Made by a program: the position numbers and the translations under genes. Shown here piece after piece: positions 25,194-34,323 of a stretch of DNA of 64,000 bases. Positions within the stretch are counted from its first letter, which is position 1. Every line of letters begins with the position of its first letter. The stretch is from Shewanella colwelliana ATCC 39565 (GTDB lineage: Bacteria > Pseudomonadota > Gammaproteobacteria > Enterobacterales > Shewanellaceae), in NCBI RefSeq assembly GCF_000518705.1, contig NZ_JAEC01000005.1:124001-188000 (forward strand). The letters run 5' to 3'. The notes under the pieces were generated by a model. The model saw only the letters and a list, made by a program, of their open reading frames with translations. It ran no database searches and had not been told where the DNA came from.

Positions 25194-27442
25194 TATGCTT
25201 CCTTCGAACGTGGGGAGTTAATCTGTTCATCAATACCCAGCAATGTTAGCGCTGCGGTCACAATGCTTTGCTGGCTGGGCAACGGCAAAGTTGCCGCGTC
25301 AGCTAAAGGGATAAAACAATCTTCTGCCGTTAGGCGCGCAAGTTTGGGACATTCATCACCAAGCTGCTCATACAAACAGGTAGTAATAGCCTCACTCACT
25401 GAGCCGCTGCGCCGACATTCGTCGACAATTAACACATGCTGACATTGGGCTGCCTGCTGGGCGATGGCCACTTCATTCAATGGCGCGAGATAGCGAAGAT
25501 CTATCACAGTGCACGCAACACCCAGCGCTGCCAATCTCTTTTCAGCCTGACGACTCAGATAGAACCCATTACCATAGCTGATGATACATAACGACTTGCC
25601 CGTCCCATAAATACCTAACTCCCCAAAAGGTAATCGGGTTGCCGTGGCTTGTGGCTGATACGTAGCACTCCACAAGTTGTCACCTGGCTCATGGAGATCT
25701 CTAGTCATATATAGTGCTATTGGCTCTAAAAAGATAATGAGTCTTTGCTCCTCATCAGCCATTCGCACGCACTCCCTAAGCATGGCCATCGCATCGGCAC
25801 CATTAGAGGGGCAAGCTAAAATTAACCCAGGTATATCGCGAAAAACCGCTAAAGAGTTATCATTGTGGAAATGTCCACCGAACCCTTTTTGATAGCCCAG
25901 TCCTGCGATACGGATCACCATGGGATTGGTAAACTGCCCATCGGAAAAAAATGGCAAAGTGGCCGCTTCGCCGCGGATCTGATCTTCCGCATTATGCACA
26001 TAAGCTAAAAACTGGATCTCTGGAATAGGTAGTAAGCCTTTATGCGCCATGCCTATAGCCAAGCCGAGTATCGACGTTTCGTCGAGCAAGGTATTGATCA
26101 CTCGATTGGGACCAAAACGCTCAACCAAGCGTGAAGTGACATGGTAAACACCGCCTTTTTTGCCAACATCTTCACCGCACACAAGGATATTTTGCTGCCG
26201 TGCCATCAATTCAGTCAGTGTAAAGTTGATCAATTTCCCCATGTGCACAGGCTTGCCGATGCTATTCTTATCGGCAATGAAAAGACTGAGATACTGCTCA
26301 TCACTTAACGGTGTTTTCTCACTGCCTTGTGCCAAGGATGGCGGCACGATTGAACTCATCGCTTTATGCACACAATCAAGCTTTTGCTGGGATACTGCAA
26401 CCGCAGCAATCGCGGCTATACGTGTTTTTGTGGTTTGATACAGGGCTACTACCTGCTCAGGCGACAACAGCCCAGCAGCAATGACCTGTTTAGCGGTGAT
26501 AAGTAGTGGGTCTTGGGCCTCGTTATCTAAAATCTGCTGTTTCTTCAGATAGGCTATTTCAGCATCACTGCCGGCATGGCCCATTAAGCGTACTGTACGC
26601 ACATGCAAAAATACTGGCTTGCGCCGCTGACGCGCATAGTCTGCGGCTTGCTTACTGACACGATAGGTATCGAGAATGTCGCGTCCATCGCAAGCGAAAT
26701 ATTGGATACCAGGACGCGCACTAAAATTGGCAGCTATCCACCCTTTTGGTGTTGCCGTTGAAATGCCGATGCCATTGTCTTCACATACAAACATCAGCGG
26801 CAGCGGTACTTGCTGATACGCCGCCCACCCCGCCGCATTAATTGCGGTTTGTGCACTGGCATGGTTAGCGGACGCATCGCCAAAATTGCACATGACTATA
26901 CCCTGTGGCTGCAGATCACTGTGTAAATCTAAACGCTCAAGCAGAGGAATACTCAGTGCCGCCCCGACCGCTTTAGGCAAGTGTGAGGCAATGGTTGATG
27001 TTTGCGGTGGAATATTGAGACGCTTGCTACCTAACACTTTATGACGACCGCCAGAGATTGGGTCGTCGCTTGATGCAGCAAAGGACAACAACATATCCCA
27101 CAGTTGCATCTCACCAGCGACATGGCGGCCGCGCTCAATCATAAAAGCAGCGCTGCGATAATGTAAAAAAGCCATATCAGTCGGTCGCAGTGCCAAGCCA
27201 TAAGCGGCATTCCCCTCATGACCCGAGCTACCTATGGTATAGAAGCCTTGATTTCGGGCACGCATCTGCCGTGACTCAAGATCCAACAAACGGCTCTTAA
27301 TTTGTGATTCAAACAATCCGATAAAATCGGCATCGCTTAAGCCTAAACGACGATGATCCCACCCCTGTTCTATCGATAAAAAGTCTTGATTGATTACCCT
27401 GTCGACAAACTGTCGATCGAGGGCGATAGCTCTATCTTCCAA
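25193..27442 (-). CDS. Fused alpha/beta 2-oxoacid dehydrogenase E1 component
   Basis: Thiamine-diphosphate enzyme of 749 residues that decarboxylates a 2-oxoacid and normally passes the acyl group to an E2 lipoyl domain. The alpha half (to about 340) shows GHEGNAAYGLAL and the ThDP/Mg motif NFGDASANHASAQTAINAAG with the downstream CEDNGIGIS. The beta half (from about 395) shows LVCGEDVGKKGGVYHVTSRL, NTLLDETSILGLAIGMA, and a C-terminal transketolase domain with VLIVDECRRSGSVSEAI. The fusion resembles branched-chain or pyruvate E1 enzymes. No E2 or E3 gene is in the window. The start is probably TTG, with GGGG/AGAG upstream. The following acyltransferase gene is coupled by overlap. Confidence 0.85.
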   Translation of the reverse strand: MEDRAIALDRQFVDRVINQDFLSIEQGWDHRRLGLSDADFIGLFESQIKSRLLDLESRQMRARNQGFYTIGSSGHEGNAAYGLALRPTDMAFLHYRSAAFMIERGRHVAGEMQLWDMLLSFAASSDDPISGGRHKVLGSKRLNIPPQTSTIASHLPKAVGAALSIPLLERLDLHSDLQPQGIVMCNFGDASANHASAQTAINAAGWAAYQQVPLPLMFVCEDNGIGISTATPKGWIAANFSARPGIQYFACDGRDILDTYRVSKQAADYARQRRKPVFLHVRTVRLMGHAGSDAEIAYLKKQQILDNEAQDPLLITAKQVIAAGLLSPEQVVALYQTTKTRIAAIAAVAVSQQKLDCVHKAMSSIVPPSLAQGSEKTPLSDEQYLSLFIADKNSIGKPVHMGKLINFTLTELMARQQNILVCGEDVGKKGGVYHVTSRLVERFGPNRVINTLLDETSILGLAIGMAHKGLLPIPEIQFLAYVHNAEDQIRGEAATLPFFSDGQFTNPMVIRIAGLGYQKGFGGHFHNDNSLAVFRDIPGLILACPSNGADAMAMLRECVRMADEEQRLIIFLEPIALYMTRDLHEPGDNLWSATYQPQATATRLPFGELGIYGTGKSLCIISYGNGFYLSRQAEKRLAALGVACTVIDLRYLAPLNEVAIAQQAAQCQHVLIVDECRRSGSVSEAITTCLYEQLGDECPKLARLTAEDCFIPLADAATLPLPSQQSIVTAALTLLGIDEQINSPRSKEA

Positions 27443-27523
27443 TCTACTCTACCCCTGTGTACTGGCAATTATCCCTCCGCAACCCACATCATGAGCGGAT
27501 AGATAGACATCTGTGTTGAAAAG

Positions 27524-27549
27524 AAAACGGGCGAATAATCGCCCGTTTT
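27524..27549 (-). terminator. Hairpin terminator downstream of gcdH
   Basis: AAAACGGGCGA pairs with TCGCCCGTTTT around a four-base loop just past the gcdH stop. The minus-strand T run is short (TTTTCTTTTC). Confidence 0.7.
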
Positions 27550-27554
27550 ACTGT

Positions 27555-28730
27555 TTAGCCAAACGCCTGAATGCCAGTTTGTGCTCGGCCAAGGATCAAG
27601 GCGTGAATGTCATGGGTGCCTTCATAGGTGTTCACAGCTTCAAGATTCATCACATGGCGAATGACATGGAACTCATCACTAATACCATTGCCACCATGCA
27701 TATCTCTTGCAACGCGGGCGATATCTAACGCTTTGCCACAGGAGTTTCTTTTAATTAACGAGATGGCTTCGACTGGCAGTGCATCTTGATCCATTAATCG
27801 ACCCGCTTGCAGGCAACTCAACAATCCCATGGTGATCTCAGTCTGCATATCTGCGAGCTTCTTTTGTATTAACTGAGTCGCCGCCAAAGGTCGATTAAAC
27901 TGAATCCGGTCTAAACTGTATTGGCGCGCAGCATGCCAACAGAATTCGGCTGCGCCCAGCGCGCCCCAAGCGATGCCATAACGTGCTTTATTGAGACAGC
28001 CGAAGGGGCCTTTCAGCCCCTCGACATTAGGCAGCAATGCCTCTTCGCCGACCTCGACATTGTCCATTACAATCTCACCGGTGATAGATGCGCGCAGGGA
28101 AAATTTCCCCTCAATTTTAGGGGCTGTTAAGCCTTTCATTCCCTTCTCGAGAATAAAGCCACGGATCACACCATCAAGCTTGGCCCACACAATAAAGACA
28201 TCGGCGATGGGTGAATTAGTGATCCACATCTTTGCACCATTGATCCGATAACCGCCTTCGGTGCGAACGGCTCGAGTTTTCATACCTCCAGGATCAGAAC
28301 CGACATCTGGCTCGGTTAAGCCAAAACATCCCACCCACTCGCCGCTTGCGAGTTTGGGTAAATACTTTTGCCGCTGCGCTTCGCTACCATAGCTATAGAT
28401 AGGGTGCATCACTAAAGAAGACTGCACACTCATGGCACTACGATAGCCGCTGTCGACACGCTCAATCTCTCTGGCCACTAAACCGTAGCTGACATAATTG
28501 GCATTCGCGCAGCCATACTCCTCTGGCAGCGTTGCCCCCAACAATCCTAACTCTCCAAGTTCATTCATAATTTCACGATCGAAGGTTTCGTTTCGATTGG
28601 CCATCAATACACGACTCATCAACTTTTCCTGAGCGTAATCATGAACCATATCGCGGATCATGCGCTCATCTGAGCTCAGTAACGCATCAAACTGCAGCGG
28701 GTCTTGCCAATCAAAATTCACTCGAGCCAT
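27555..28730 (-). CDS. gcdH: Glutaryl-CoA dehydrogenase
   Basis: FAD enzyme of 391 residues that oxidises and decarboxylates glutaryl-CoA to crotonyl-CoA in lysine/tryptophan breakdown. The acyl-CoA dehydrogenase signatures are complete: [38 protein letters not shown] and, at the C-terminus, [20 protein letters not shown] with [20 protein letters not shown] carrying the catalytic Glu. The N-terminal [20 protein letters not shown] is characteristic of bacterial GcdH. A LysR gene is divergent, as is usual for gcdH. A hairpin separates it from the E1 fusion gene downstream. Confidence 0.93.
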   Translation of the reverse strand: MARVNFDWQDPLQFDALLSSDERMIRDMVHDYAQEKLMSRVLMANRNETFDREIMNELGELGLLGATLPEEYGCANANYVSYGLVAREIERVDSGYRSAMSVQSSLVMHPIYSYGSEAQRQKYLPKLASGEWVGCFGLTEPDVGSDPGGMKTRAVRTEGGYRINGAKMWITNSPIADVFIVWAKLDGVIRGFILEKGMKGLTAPKIEGKFSLRASITGEIVMDNVEVGEEALLPNVEGLKGPFGCLNKARYGIAWGALGAAEFCWHAARQYSLDRIQFNRPLAATQLIQKKLADMQTEITMGLLSCLQAGRLMDQDALPVEAISLIKRNSCGKALDIARVARDMHGGNGISDEFHVIRHVMNLEAVNTYEGTHDIHALILGRAQTGIQAFG

Positions 28731-28910
28731 GGGACTATTCCTTGCCTGTTAATGATTATCGGGTAGCGTCGATGAATGGTAATTGAGATCCATTTATGAC
28801 TTATTCATCTCTTGCTAATTTGACTAGCATAGGCATAATTTTGGGTTAGGAAAAATATTCTTTTTATTTATCACTGATAGTTTTTTTCTATATCTTACGT
28901 AAGGGTAAAG

Positions 28911-29747
28911 ATGAATCTACGAGCATTGAGTTACTTTGTCGCGGTTTATGAAAAAGGCACCATCAGTGCGGCGGCCAAAAAGTGTTATATCGCGCAGCCC
29001 TCTATTTCAGCGGCGATAAGTCAGCTAGAAGCAGAGCTCAATACCCAGTTATTCCAGCGCCACGGCAAAGGGGTCACGCCCACAGAATCTGGCGTACGTC
29101 TTTATCCTTTAGCGCAAAAACTACTGAATGAATCCAAAGCGATAAAAGCCTTGTTTAGTGAACCTCAAGCGCGTACGCCATTTAAACTCGGGTTAATCAA
29201 CTCTTTGGGGGTACAGCGTATGAGCATGCTGTTGAGGGATTTTAGCCATGCATGCCTTGATATGGAGCTAACACTGGTTGAAGCCAATGAGAGCTGTGAT
29301 GGGCGAATTATCACCACTAGCCAGCTCAAGTCTGATGAAGCCTTTCACCCCATTTGGCATGATGACTACTTATTGGCAATCCCGCCCTCATTTAGTATCA
29401 GTCTAAAAAAATCACTCCAATTGCGAGATCTTCATGGGCAAGCTTTTATCCATAGAGCCCCTTGCGAAGCCCTTGCCGATCTGCAACAGTTGATGGATCT
29501 AGAGGGGATCAAACTGGAAGTCAGAGCCCGCATTCAAACCGTTGAATATTCTGTTGGCCTAGTCAGTGCTGGAGTTGGGATGGCTCTTGTACCTGCGCTT
29601 CCTGCTTTACTGGCACAGAAAAATATCGTTTTTAAACCGATACAAGATATTCAGTTGCAGCGAACCGTTGGCCTCGCGCTCCCCAGAGAGCGGCCATTAA
29701 ACGAACAACAACGTCAGCTACAACAAGTTTGTAAACTTTATAGCTAA
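28911..29747 (+). CDS. LysR-family regulator divergent from gcdH
   Basis: A 278-residue LysR protein with the N-terminal domain LSYFVAVYEKGTISAAAKKC, then YIAQPSISAAISQLEAELNT and the wing LFQRHGKGVTPTESG. Its divergent placement 180 bp from gcdH suggests it controls glutarate or lysine degradation, as LysR proteins beside gcdH do elsewhere. It is a little shorter than the usual 300 residues. The intergenic region contains the palindrome CTTACGTAAG close to its start. Confidence 0.88.
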   Translation: MNLRALSYFVAVYEKGTISAAAKKCYIAQPSISAAISQLEAELNTQLFQRHGKGVTPTESGVRLYPLAQKLLNESKAIKALFSEPQARTPFKLGLINSLGVQRMSMLLRDFSHACLDMELTLVEANESCDGRIITTSQLKSDEAFHPIWHDDYLLAIPPSFSISLKKSLQLRDLHGQAFIHRAPCEALADLQQLMDLEGIKLEVRARIQTVEYSVGLVSAGVGMALVPALPALLAQKNIVFKPIQDIQLQRTVGLALPRERPLNEQQRQLQQVCKLYS

Positions 29748-29921
29748 CTAGAGTTAACATTTAACAAGAGAGACCCAACAAACTCGCTAAAACAGGTTTA
29801 CAGCTCGCCAGCCTCTGTATCATTTTGCATCAAAAGCGACGAAATACCTGCTTAAAAAGTGCTTCAATGGTAACCTGTAATACTAGAGGTTAATTGTTTA
29901 ATAAGTGTATCAATCTAGATC

Positions 29922-30800
29922 ATGAAGAAACTTGCAGTATTACTTTTAACAGCCCTAATTCTTCCATTTGCCAGCTTGGCGAATGATGCTGCTATGTGCG
30001 ATGAGAATAGCGACTGTATTACTGTCGGACGCTGGGATTTGGGTATCGCACTAGGTTACGGCGTGAAATCTAACCCCGTTAAAAATTACGAAGATATTCC
30101 TATATATCTTGCTCCCACTATTGCCTATTATGGCGACAAATGGTTTTTCGATAACGGTAATCTTGGCTACACTTTAGCAGAACAAGAAAAATTCACGATT
30201 AATTTAACCACCAGCTTTAGTGCCGATAGCGCTTATTTCTACCGTTGGGACCCATCAAATATTTTTATCGCGGGTACCAACCAGCTCAACGTGGGTGCAA
30301 CGCCAGTGGCAAGAACAGTCCGTACCTTTGGTGTGGAAGCTGAACCTGTGATCAATGACTTAGAAGATAGAAACTTTACACTTCTTGGCGGAGTTGAAGC
30401 GTTCATTTACACTCGTGCTGGTATAATCAATCTCAGTGTAGCCCATGACCTTTTTGACGTGCATTCTGGCATGGAAGCAAAGCTAAAATGGCTATATAGC
30501 ATTGCTATCGCACAATGGAAATTTGAGCTAGCAGCGGTGGCTGACTGGAAAAGTGAAGATGTCGTCAACTATTACTACGGCGTTCGACCTAGCGAAAATG
30601 TCTATTGGAGTGAGAAATTTCAAGCAGCGTCTGCGACTAATTTAGGATTAGAATTGACTACTCAATATGTAATAAATGAGCACTGGGAACTTATCTTTCT
30701 TGCTCGATACAGTGAACTTGCCGATGAAATTGTGGCCAGTCCTTTAGTCAACGAGAAAAACACCAGCACCTTCTTTGTCGGCGCAGCCTATAGGTTTTAA
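29922..30800 (+). CDS. MipA/OmpV-family outer-membrane protein
   Basis: A 292-residue beta-barrel protein with a signal peptide (MKKLAVLLLTALILPFASLA) and the family pattern: DLGIALGYGVKSNPV, PIYLAPTIAYYGDKWFFDN and NLGYTL near the start, then repeated beta strands ending FFVGAAYRF with a terminal Phe. MipA interacts with murein synthesis complexes in E. coli; OmpV-like relatives take part in stress responses. It heads an apparent operon with DUF3019 and an RstA/B-like two-component system, with gaps of 5, 0 and 12 bases. Confidence 0.88.
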   Translation: MKKLAVLLLTALILPFASLANDAAMCDENSDCITVGRWDLGIALGYGVKSNPVKNYEDIPIYLAPTIAYYGDKWFFDNGNLGYTLAEQEKFTINLTTSFSADSAYFYRWDPSNIFIAGTNQLNVGATPVARTVRTFGVEAEPVINDLEDRNFTLLGGVEAFIYTRAGIINLSVAHDLFDVHSGMEAKLKWLYSIAIAQWKFELAAVADWKSEDVVNYYYGVRPSENVYWSEKFQAASATNLGLELTTQYVINEHWELIFLARYSELADEIVASPLVNEKNTSTFFVGAAYRF

Positions 30801-30805
30801 ACCGA

Positions 30806-31216
30806 GTGTTATTGACGACATACAGGCTGTTACTGGCAGTTTTTGTTCTGATTTCTTTTTTTAATAGTGCTTTAGCTGCAGACAATGATTCTGAGGCTAG
30901 CATTACTTTGTCGCCTCAATTTTGCATCACATCCGCCGAGGAGCAAAGTTGTGACCTTACTGTGGTGCTGAACTGGGAAATCGATACACCAACCACCGTT
31001 TGCATTATGTCAGACCACGAGAGTTTGACTAAATGGTGTGCAGACAGCCCAACAACACACTCGCTAAGCTTAGCCATGCTAACCGACAAAGATGTCCAAT
31101 TTGTCATGGTAGATAAGGAGACCCACCAAACGTTGGCTGGCGTAAAATTGAAAGTTACCCCTACAGCGGAACCTCAAGTGAGGCGACGCTATCGCAACCC
31201 TTGGAGTCTATTCTAA
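30806..31216 (+). CDS. DUF3019 periplasmic protein
   Basis: A 136-residue exported protein with a signal peptide ending near ALA-AD and two cysteine pairs that could form disulfides (CITSAEEQSC and the CIM...WC pair). The strand-rich core (CDLTVVLNWEIDTPTTVCIM, CADSPTTHSLSLAML) fits DUF3019, a family found beside MipA/OmpV and two-component genes in Alteromonadales. The start is GTG at 30806, five bases after the MipA stop; TTG at 30812 is an alternative. Its stop overlaps the ATG of the response regulator. The role is unknown; a periplasmic input or accessory to the kinase is possible. Confidence 0.75.
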   Translation: MLLTTYRLLLAVFVLISFFNSALAADNDSEASITLSPQFCITSAEEQSCDLTVVLNWEIDTPTTVCIMSDHESLTKWCADSPTTHSLSLAMLTDKDVQFVMVDKETHQTLAGVKLKVTPTAEPQVRRRYRNPWSLF

Positions 31217-31929
31217 TGACCGAACCCCAATCAACCCATAGAGTGTTACTTGTCGAGGATGATATTCGTCTGGCAAATCTGATTGTGGATTACCTAAAGT
31301 CGCATGGAATGCATGTTGAAGTCGAGCGTCGCGGTGATACCGTACTCACACGTCTTATCAACTATAAGCCTGATATTATTTTACTCGATATCATACTCCC
31401 AGGAATGGATGGGCTAACCCTGTGTGAAAAGTTACCCGATTACTTTGCGGGCCCTATCTTATTAATGAGTGCCCTCGGCTCAAACGAAGATCAGATAAAA
31501 GGGTTAGAGTTAGGCGCTGATGATTACGTTGTTAAACCTGTCGACCCAGCCCTATTGGTCGCTCGCATCAACAACCTACTGCGCCGCAACGCTAAACCCC
31601 CGCAAGCAGAGTCTCACTGCTTAACCTTTGGCAAACTAAGCATAGATCCACACACCCAAGCCATCCGCTTAGGCGATACCGAAGTGGATCTGACCAGTCA
31701 CGAGTTTGAACTACTCTGGTTACTGGCCTCGCAAGCTGGCCAAGTATTGAGCCGTCAGTATATTTACCAGTATCTGCTTAACATAGATTTCGATGGCAAA
31801 GACCGTAAAATTGACGTGCGAATTTCAAGACTACGTAAAAAACTGGGCGACAACATCGAAACACCGTTTAGAATAAAAACTGTCTGGGGCCAAGGTTACC
31901 TGTTTGCACCAGAAGCTTGGAACAATTAA
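31216..31929 (+). CDS. RstA-like OmpR-family response regulator
   Basis: A 237-residue regulator: receiver domain with VLLVEDD, phospho-acceptor Asp58 in LLDIILPGMDG, and KPVDP; C-terminal winged helix with LTSHEFELLWLLASQAGQVL, RISRLRKKLGDN and TVWGQGYLFAPEAW. The ending FAP-x-AW and the overall pattern are closest to E. coli RstA. The ATG at 31216 overlaps the DUF3019 stop (TAATG), with GGAG nine bases before, so the TTG-initiated longer form is rejected. It is paired with the following kinase and probably controls the MipA gene at the head of the operon. Confidence 0.9.
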   Translation: MTEPQSTHRVLLVEDDIRLANLIVDYLKSHGMHVEVERRGDTVLTRLINYKPDIILLDIILPGMDGLTLCEKLPDYFAGPILLMSALGSNEDQIKGLELGADDYVVKPVDPALLVARINNLLRRNAKPPQAESHCLTFGKLSIDPHTQAIRLGDTEVDLTSHEFELLWLLASQAGQVLSRQYIYQYLLNIDFDGKDRKIDVRISRLRKKLGDNIETPFRIKTVWGQGYLFAPEAWNN

Positions 31930-31941
31930 ACGGAACGTTAA

Positions 31942-33243
31942 GTGAAACGACTCTTTATCAGTCTATACCTACTATTAAGCCTCAGCTTTTTAGGTATAGG
32001 CTGGACCTTAGACAGCATTTGGCAAAATAATGTCGACGACAGTGGTGCACCCGATGCACCACTGGTCGCTTTTGCACAGCTACTCGCACAATTCCCCGAG
32101 GAACAGCGACAAGGCTTTATCGATAAACTCGATGATAACCCGGCATACCCTCTGCAACTTCTTAATCGTGATCAAGTGGCCTTTGGTGACAAGGAAGCGA
32201 TCAGCCGTAACCAAATTCTCGTTGCCGCCCATGACAAAGAACATGAATTGCATTTTATCTCAGTCGATGACAAACAATTTTTAATGGCGGGGCCGATAGA
32301 GATCGACCCAAGAGAGCAACTTAGAGGCCTATTCACGCTATTTTTCTACCTTTCATTGGCCTTTGTTGCCCTGATCTGGGTTTGGCCGCTGTCGCGGGAT
32401 TTGAAGACCTTGAGATTGGCGACGAAAGAGTTTGGACAATCAAACTGGGACACCCAGATACAACTATCGCCACGCTCTCAAGTGCAGCCGTTGGCCAGTA
32501 CCTTTAATGAAATGGCCAGACATATTCGGGCGCTAATCGAAAATCAAAAACACTTATCCAATGCGGTATCTCACGAAATACGTACCCCCTTGGCACGACT
32601 CAAATTTGCCTTAGCACTCATGCCACAATACTGCCGCCCAGATTCGGATGTTGAGCGCCGCAATGAGTTTCTCGATGAGATGCAACAAGATGTTAAGGAG
32701 ATGGAGAACCTCCTTCAAGAACTGCTCACCTACGCGAGTTTAGAGTCACAGCGAAAAGCGATTCAATTTGAGCGTTGTGATTTGTCTAAGCTAACCCAGC
32801 AAACCATAGCACGATTACAAGGATTAAATAGGCTGCCGATCACACTAAATCCGCAACCTAAAAAGATTGAAGTCATGGGTGACCCATCGCTCATTGAACG
32901 GGCTCTGCAAAATCTGATCATTAATGCACAACGATTTGCTACAACGGCTATCACCATCGAACTGTCTGTATCACGTGGCAATGTCACCCTCTCGGTCATT
33001 GATGATGGTCCCGGTATTGCGACAGAAGATCAAGCTAAAATCTTTGAACCCTTTTACCGCAGTAAAGTGGTGCAAAATGGAAATAAAGGTCATGGACTTG
33101 GGCTGGCGATTATCAAGCGTATTATGGAAAGGCATAACGGAAAAGTGCAGCTGAACAGTGAACCCAGCATGACAAAATTTACCCTAAGTTGGCCCAGAGT
33201 CGTTAAAGGGCTATCAGAGAAGATGACCATTTCGAAACATTAA
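31942..33243 (+). CDS. RstB-like sensor histidine kinase
   Basis: Inner-membrane kinase of 433 residues, the same length as E. coli RstB. Two membrane helices (about 4-22 and 131-149) frame a periplasmic domain of about 105 residues. They are followed by HAMP, the dimerisation helix with NAVSHEIRTPLARLKFAL (His211), and the ATPase domain with NLIINAQRF, IDDGPGIA and GHGLGLAIIKRIMERHNGK. It starts with GTG 12 bases after the response regulator. Its stop overlaps, tail to tail, that of the DUF1289 gene. The signal is unknown. Confidence 0.9.
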   Translation: MKRLFISLYLLLSLSFLGIGWTLDSIWQNNVDDSGAPDAPLVAFAQLLAQFPEEQRQGFIDKLDDNPAYPLQLLNRDQVAFGDKEAISRNQILVAAHDKEHELHFISVDDKQFLMAGPIEIDPREQLRGLFTLFFYLSLAFVALIWVWPLSRDLKTLRLATKEFGQSNWDTQIQLSPRSQVQPLASTFNEMARHIRALIENQKHLSNAVSHEIRTPLARLKFALALMPQYCRPDSDVERRNEFLDEMQQDVKEMENLLQELLTYASLESQRKAIQFERCDLSKLTQQTIARLQGLNRLPITLNPQPKKIEVMGDPSLIERALQNLIINAQRFATTAITIELSVSRGNVTLSVIDDGPGIATEDQAKIFEPFYRSKVVQNGNKGHGLGLAIIKRIMERHNGKVQLNSEPSMTKFTLSWPRVVKGLSEKMTISKH

Positions 33244-33518
33244 TTTGAACTGGTGTCGGCATCAAAATCTAAATGGGGTGTTGCCGCTGCGCGCTCCTCA
33301 AGGATTTGAATCTTACGTGCCCTCAACAAGGCAAGCTGACGTCTGCGCTTACGCTGCTTACACAGACGTATCACATCGTACTTTTGTGCATCGGAGAAGT
33401 GTAACCAGTTAAAACGTTCATCACGATTACGTAAGCACCCTTTGCAGTAGCCCCTAGCATCTGTTTGACAGACACCAATACAGGGACTGGGAATGTCAAA
33501 AAACTCTAACTGCTCCAT
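33240..33518 (-). CDS. DUF1289 cysteine-rich protein
   Basis: A 92-residue protein with the DUF1289 signature SPCIGVCQTDARGYCKGCLR followed by RDERFNWLHFSDAQK: four cysteines in CxxxC and CxxC spacing, a probable metal site. A strongly basic helix (KQRKRRRQLALLRARK) follows. Function not established. Its TAA (33240-33242) shares two bases with the opposite-strand stop of the kinase gene. Confidence 0.82.
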   Translation of the reverse strand: MEQLEFFDIPSPCIGVCQTDARGYCKGCLRNRDERFNWLHFSDAQKYDVIRLCKQRKRRRQLALLRARKIQILEERAAATPHLDFDADTSSN

Positions 33519-33723
33519 AGACTAACTTTGCTTGCTGTTGCTTTTATACACTTTAATAACACTTTAGCCCCCTATCACAGGCCCTTTATTGTCTAAATTT
33601 AAACATAACTGATTTATTTAGAACTGGCTAAACTTTATTCATGAGTTCATTCATAAAATATCTTGCATAAATAAGCTGATAACTGCACCTTATTTATATT
33701 GATATACTATTTGGTCACTCACT

Positions 33724-34260
33724 ATGAAGATTATCCACCGACTTTCGCTTCTCGCAATAAGTTTGCTGCTGACAGCTTGTGCGACCAAGCCGAATTATGA
33801 CTACGACACAAACTATGACTTTAATCAGCTTAAGCAGTTCTCTACTTTTACGCCAGAAAACACCACAGATCCGCTGACCGCTAAACGGGTAGAGACGGCC
33901 ATTACTGCTGTATTAGTCACCAAAGGTTTTGCAGAAACGCAGGAAAATCCACAATTTAAAGTCACCTATGCATTTAAAGTTGAAGATAAGCCGAAGAACT
34001 CTGGAGTTTCAATCGGCTTGGGCACTGGCAGCTGGGGAAGTTCAGGGGGCGTAAGCCTTGGTACCAGTGTTAGTGTACCCGTTGGCAGCAACACAGCTAA
34101 GATACAAACCATTCAGATTAATATTATCGACACCAGCAACAACCGCCTTATCTGGCGTGGCAGCGACAAATTTAACTTTGACAATGGTGGCGATGAGAAA
34201 GCCGAAGAGACTCAAAAAACAGTCGCAACGATTTTGGCCCTGTTCCCACCACAAAAATAA
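33724..34260 (+). CDS. DUF4136 lipoprotein
   Basis: A 178-residue predicted lipoprotein with lipobox LTAC (Cys near residue 19). The body YDTNYDFNQLKQFSTFTP, a Gly/Ser-rich loop (about 98-120), and NIIDTSNNRLIWRGSDKFNF match DUF4136 in order and length. The final positions fit periplasm-facing anchoring to the outer membrane. Function unknown. It stands alone, with a 205-bp upstream region that presumably holds its promoter. Confidence 0.82.
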   Translation: MKIIHRLSLLAISLLLTACATKPNYDYDTNYDFNQLKQFSTFTPENTTDPLTAKRVETAITAVLVTKGFAETQENPQFKVTYAFKVEDKPKNSGVSIGLGTGSWGSSGGVSLGTSVSVPVGSNTAKIQTIQINIIDTSNNRLIWRGSDKFNFDNGGDEKAEETQKTVATILALFPPQK

Positions 34261-34323
34261 CCCTAATGGGCTTATCGTACTCGCTAAGCCCACTCTCCTC
34301 TCTGCGCCGTGAATACTAACTAT

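Noticed and set aside
33240..33243. Overlapping stop codons as a regulatory device
   Set aside because: Tail-to-tail overlap of two stops is common in compact genomes and has no supporting signal here.
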